Part shown: positions 6,142 through 7,597 of the stretch, one piece after another
Numbering within the stretch: the first letter of the stretch is position 1
Layout of the letters: each line of letters begins with the position of its first letter
Assembly: GCA_023416415.1 (NCBI GenBank)
Contig: JAEZHR010000242.1
Span: forward strand, 1-7,597
Length of the DNA: 7,597 bases
Reading direction: 5' to 3'
Source of the DNA: Pseudomonadota bacterium
Lineage (GTDB): Bacteria; Pseudomonadota; Gammaproteobacteria; Burkholderiales; Burkholderiaceae_D
Program-made: the position numbers and the translations under genes
The notes under the pieces: model-generated
Seen by the model: only the letters and a program-made list of their open reading frames with translations
Told to the model about the DNA's origin: nothing
The model's database searches: none

Positions 6142-7482
6142 CTATCCCACCAGGATGCGGGCCGCCTGTACGCCGCTGCGTACGGCGCCTTCAAGGGTGG
6201 CCGGATAGTCGCCGGCCGTGTAGTCGCCGGCCAGTACGAGACCAGGGCAGGAGGTTTCGTTGGGTGGACGCTTGAGCGCCGGGGTGCAGGAGAAGGTCGC
6301 CCGCTTCTCGGAAATGACTTTCTGCCATTGCGGTGACGCCAGCTCGGGGCGCTCGAATACCGCGGCGAGCTGGGCGGCGATGCCGGCCGCCAGGGCAGCA
6401 TGCCCCTGTGCCTGCGCAGCCTGGGAGACGCTGACCACGACCGCAAGCATGCCGGGATGGGCGCCGTCGAGCTGGCTGCGGTCGAACACGAACTGTCCCC
6501 AGTGCCCGCGGGCGCCGTCATCGGCCAGCGCGTAGAAGGGGCGCTCGAGGCGGAGGTCCGGAGCGTATTGGAGATAGCAGGTGGTAATCGGCTCGTAGGC
6601 GAGGGTGTGCAGGCTTTCGGTGTCGAGCAGATGCCCGAGCAAGGCGGCGGCGGACGGTGGCGGCACCGCGATCACGAGGCCGTCATAGGTGTCGTCGGCA
6701 TCGATGTCGACGCGCCAGCGGTCGTGGTCGCGGTACAAGGCGCGTACTGCGGCACCCGTTCGCACACTGCCGCCGTGCGCTGTGACAAAGTCGCCAGCCT
6801 GGTCCGGAAACAGCGTACCGAGATCGACGCGCGGCAGCAGCATGTCTGATGCGGCGCGCCGCGCGCCGAGGCTGTCGCGCAGCACGTTCAGGAAAACCTG
6901 GGCCGATGCGCGCTCGGGCGGGGTGTTGAGTGCGGCGATGCACAGCGGGTTCCACAGCAGCCGCACCAGTCTTTCGGTCTGGTCGTGCCTGTTCAGCAGC
7001 TCCGCCACTGTCATGTCCGTGGTCAGCTGCCAGTCCATCCAGCGTGCGGCCGAGGAAAAGCGCGCCAGTGCAAGCTTGTCGGCACGCGCGAGTCCGCGCG
7101 CGCGCAGCATCGCGATGGCCAGGTGCCACGGGGCTGGCAGACGCGGGGCCACGAAATCCATTCCACTGTTGCCCGGATAACGCATCTGCAGCGGCAGGCG
7201 CAGCAGGACGTGCGCTTCGTCCACGCCAAGCCTGCGCAGCAGTCGCAAGGTTTCCGAGTAGGCACCCAGCAGGATGTGCTGGCCGTTGTCGATCTTGCGT
7301 CCGTCGACCTCTACTGCACGCGCACGACCGCCCAGCTGGCGTGCTGCTTCGAACAGGGTGACCGCGCAACCTGCTGCGGCGAGTTCGACGGCAGCCGCGC
7401 ATCCTGCCCAGCCGCCGCCCACGACAGCGATCTTTTGCTTTGCGCCGGCTTGCGGCACGGGCCACTGCCTAGCCGCGCACAT
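6142..7482 (-). CDS. hpnE: Hydroxysqualene dehydroxylase HpnE (FAD-dependent)
   Basis: HpnE reduces hydroxysqualene to squalene, the last step of the bacterial HpnC-HpnD-HpnE route from farnesyl diphosphate, which feeds hopanoid synthesis. The 446-residue protein has a Rossmann FAD-binding start: KIAVVGGGWAG (17-27) followed by the ribose-binding acidic end of strand 2, TLFEA (E45), then QLGGRAR. DNGQHILLGAY (65-75) and the C-terminal LAGDYTAGDYPATLEGAVRS (about 417-436) are typical of the HpnE/phytoene-desaturase-like amine oxidase group. Length is normal and no residue loss is visible. The ATG at 7480-7482 makes a 14-nt overlap with the hpnD stop. A GTG at 7456-7458 is an alternative that removes the overlap and eight non-conserved residues. 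The overlap with hpnD supports the assignment over other FAD amine oxidases such as carotenoid desaturases. Confidence 0.93.
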   Translation of the reverse strand: MCAARQWPVPQAGAKQKIAVVGGGWAGCAAAVELAAAGCAVTLFEAARQLGGRARAVEVDGRKIDNGQHILLGAYSETLRLLRRLGVDEAHVLLRLPLQMRYPGNSGMDFVAPRLPAPWHLAIAMLRARGLARADKLALARFSSAARWMDWQLTTDMTVAELLNRHDQTERLVRLLWNPLCIAALNTPPERASAQVFLNVLRDSLGARRAASDMLLPRVDLGTLFPDQAGDFVTAHGGSVRTGAAVRALYRDHDRWRVDIDADDTYDGLVIAVPPPSAAALLGHLLDTESLHTLAYEPITTCYLQYAPDLRLERPFYALADDGARGHWGQFVFDRSQLDGAHPGMLAVVVSVSQAAQAQGHAALAAGIAAQLAAVFERPELASPQWQKVISEKRATFSCTPALKRPPNETSCPGLVLAGDYTAGDYPATLEGAVRSGVQAARILVG

Positions 7483-7597
7483 AGGTTTTCCACGCCAGCC
7501 ACAGTTTCCGGATCGGCGTGAGCGAGATCTTCTGGTTCAGGACGTGAAAACCGTCGCGCTCGATCTCGTCGAGCAGGGTGCGGTAGATTGCGGCCAT
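7469..7597 (-). CDS. hpnD: Presqualene diphosphate synthase HpnD, C-terminal fragment (runs off window)
   Basis: Only the last 42 codons are present, ending in TAG at 7469-7471. The reading enters from beyond 7597, so the ATG at the window edge is almost certainly an internal Met. The peptide starts MAAIYRTLLDEIERDGFHVL and goes on to ISLTPIRKLWLAW. It matches the conserved end of HpnD-type squalene/phytoene synthases, where a YRxLLxxIxxxGF helix precedes a basic, Trp-rich tail. HpnD joins two farnesyl diphosphates into presqualene diphosphate, which HpnC turns into hydroxysqualene for HpnE. The active-site DxxxD motifs would lie outside the window. The 14-nt overlap with hpnE supports the call and suggests coupled expression. 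An hpnC gene would be expected just beyond the window edge. Confidence 0.85.
   Translation of the reverse strand: MAAIYRTLLDEIERDGFHVLNQKISLTPIRKLWLAWKTYVRG

Noticed and set aside
4496..6208. 570-codon open frame on the plus strand, opposite the FAN1-like gene
   Set aside because: It is the antisense shadow of a gene with clear VRR-NUC motifs, with no recognisable family and no ribosome site.

Overview
The window is GC-rich, tightly packed bacterial chromosomal DNA. It holds one plus-strand gene at the left (269-1081) and, facing it, a run of minus-strand genes that fills the rest (1086-7597). A squalene/hopanoid pair (hpnD-hpnE), a bacterial FAN1-type nuclease and a helicase-nuclease fit a proteobacterium, and a betaproteobacterium seems most likely. 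That placement is inferred from gene content and the feel of the proteins; no taxonomic marker is present. I see no tRNA, rRNA, CRISPR, insertion sequence or phage gene.

Layout, left to right. Positions 1-268 have no convincing gene. At 269-1081 (+) is a membrane-anchored GGDEF protein, a putative diguanylate cyclase whose signature reads GADEF. Four bases after its stop comes the end of a convergent patatin-like phospholipase gene (1086-2164, -). That gene has lost one base near 2092-2094: the start and oxyanion-hole motif are in one frame and the catalytic Ser and Asp in another. At 2220-4478 (-) is an XPD/DinG-type superfamily 2 helicase with an iron-sulfur cysteine set and an N-terminal PD-(D/E)XK nuclease domain. 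At 4475-6118 (-) is a FAN1-like VRR-NUC endonuclease whose stop overlaps the helicase start (ATGA). At 6142-7482 (-) is hpnE, and at 7469-7597 (-) the last 42 codons of hpnD, which overlaps hpnE by 14 bases.

In transcription order the minus strand reads hpnD > hpnE > FAN1-like nuclease > helicase-nuclease > patatin. Overlaps and gaps are 14 nt overlap, 23 nt gap, 4 nt overlap and 55 nt gap, so the first four genes could share one transcript. HpnD and HpnE act in farnesyl-diphosphate-to-squalene synthesis for hopanoids. The nuclease and helicase look like a coupled DNA-repair pair, plausibly for interstrand crosslinks or flap structures. The patatin would act on membrane lipids if it is functional. 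The GGDEF gene is a separate c-di-GMP signalling unit that converges on this cluster.

The points most worth a second look are the single-base patatin frameshift, the two-nuclease/one-helicase repair module translationally coupled by ATGA, and the GADEF substitution in an otherwise well-preserved cyclase that keeps its RxxD inhibitory site. I found no clear evidence of a wholly new system.
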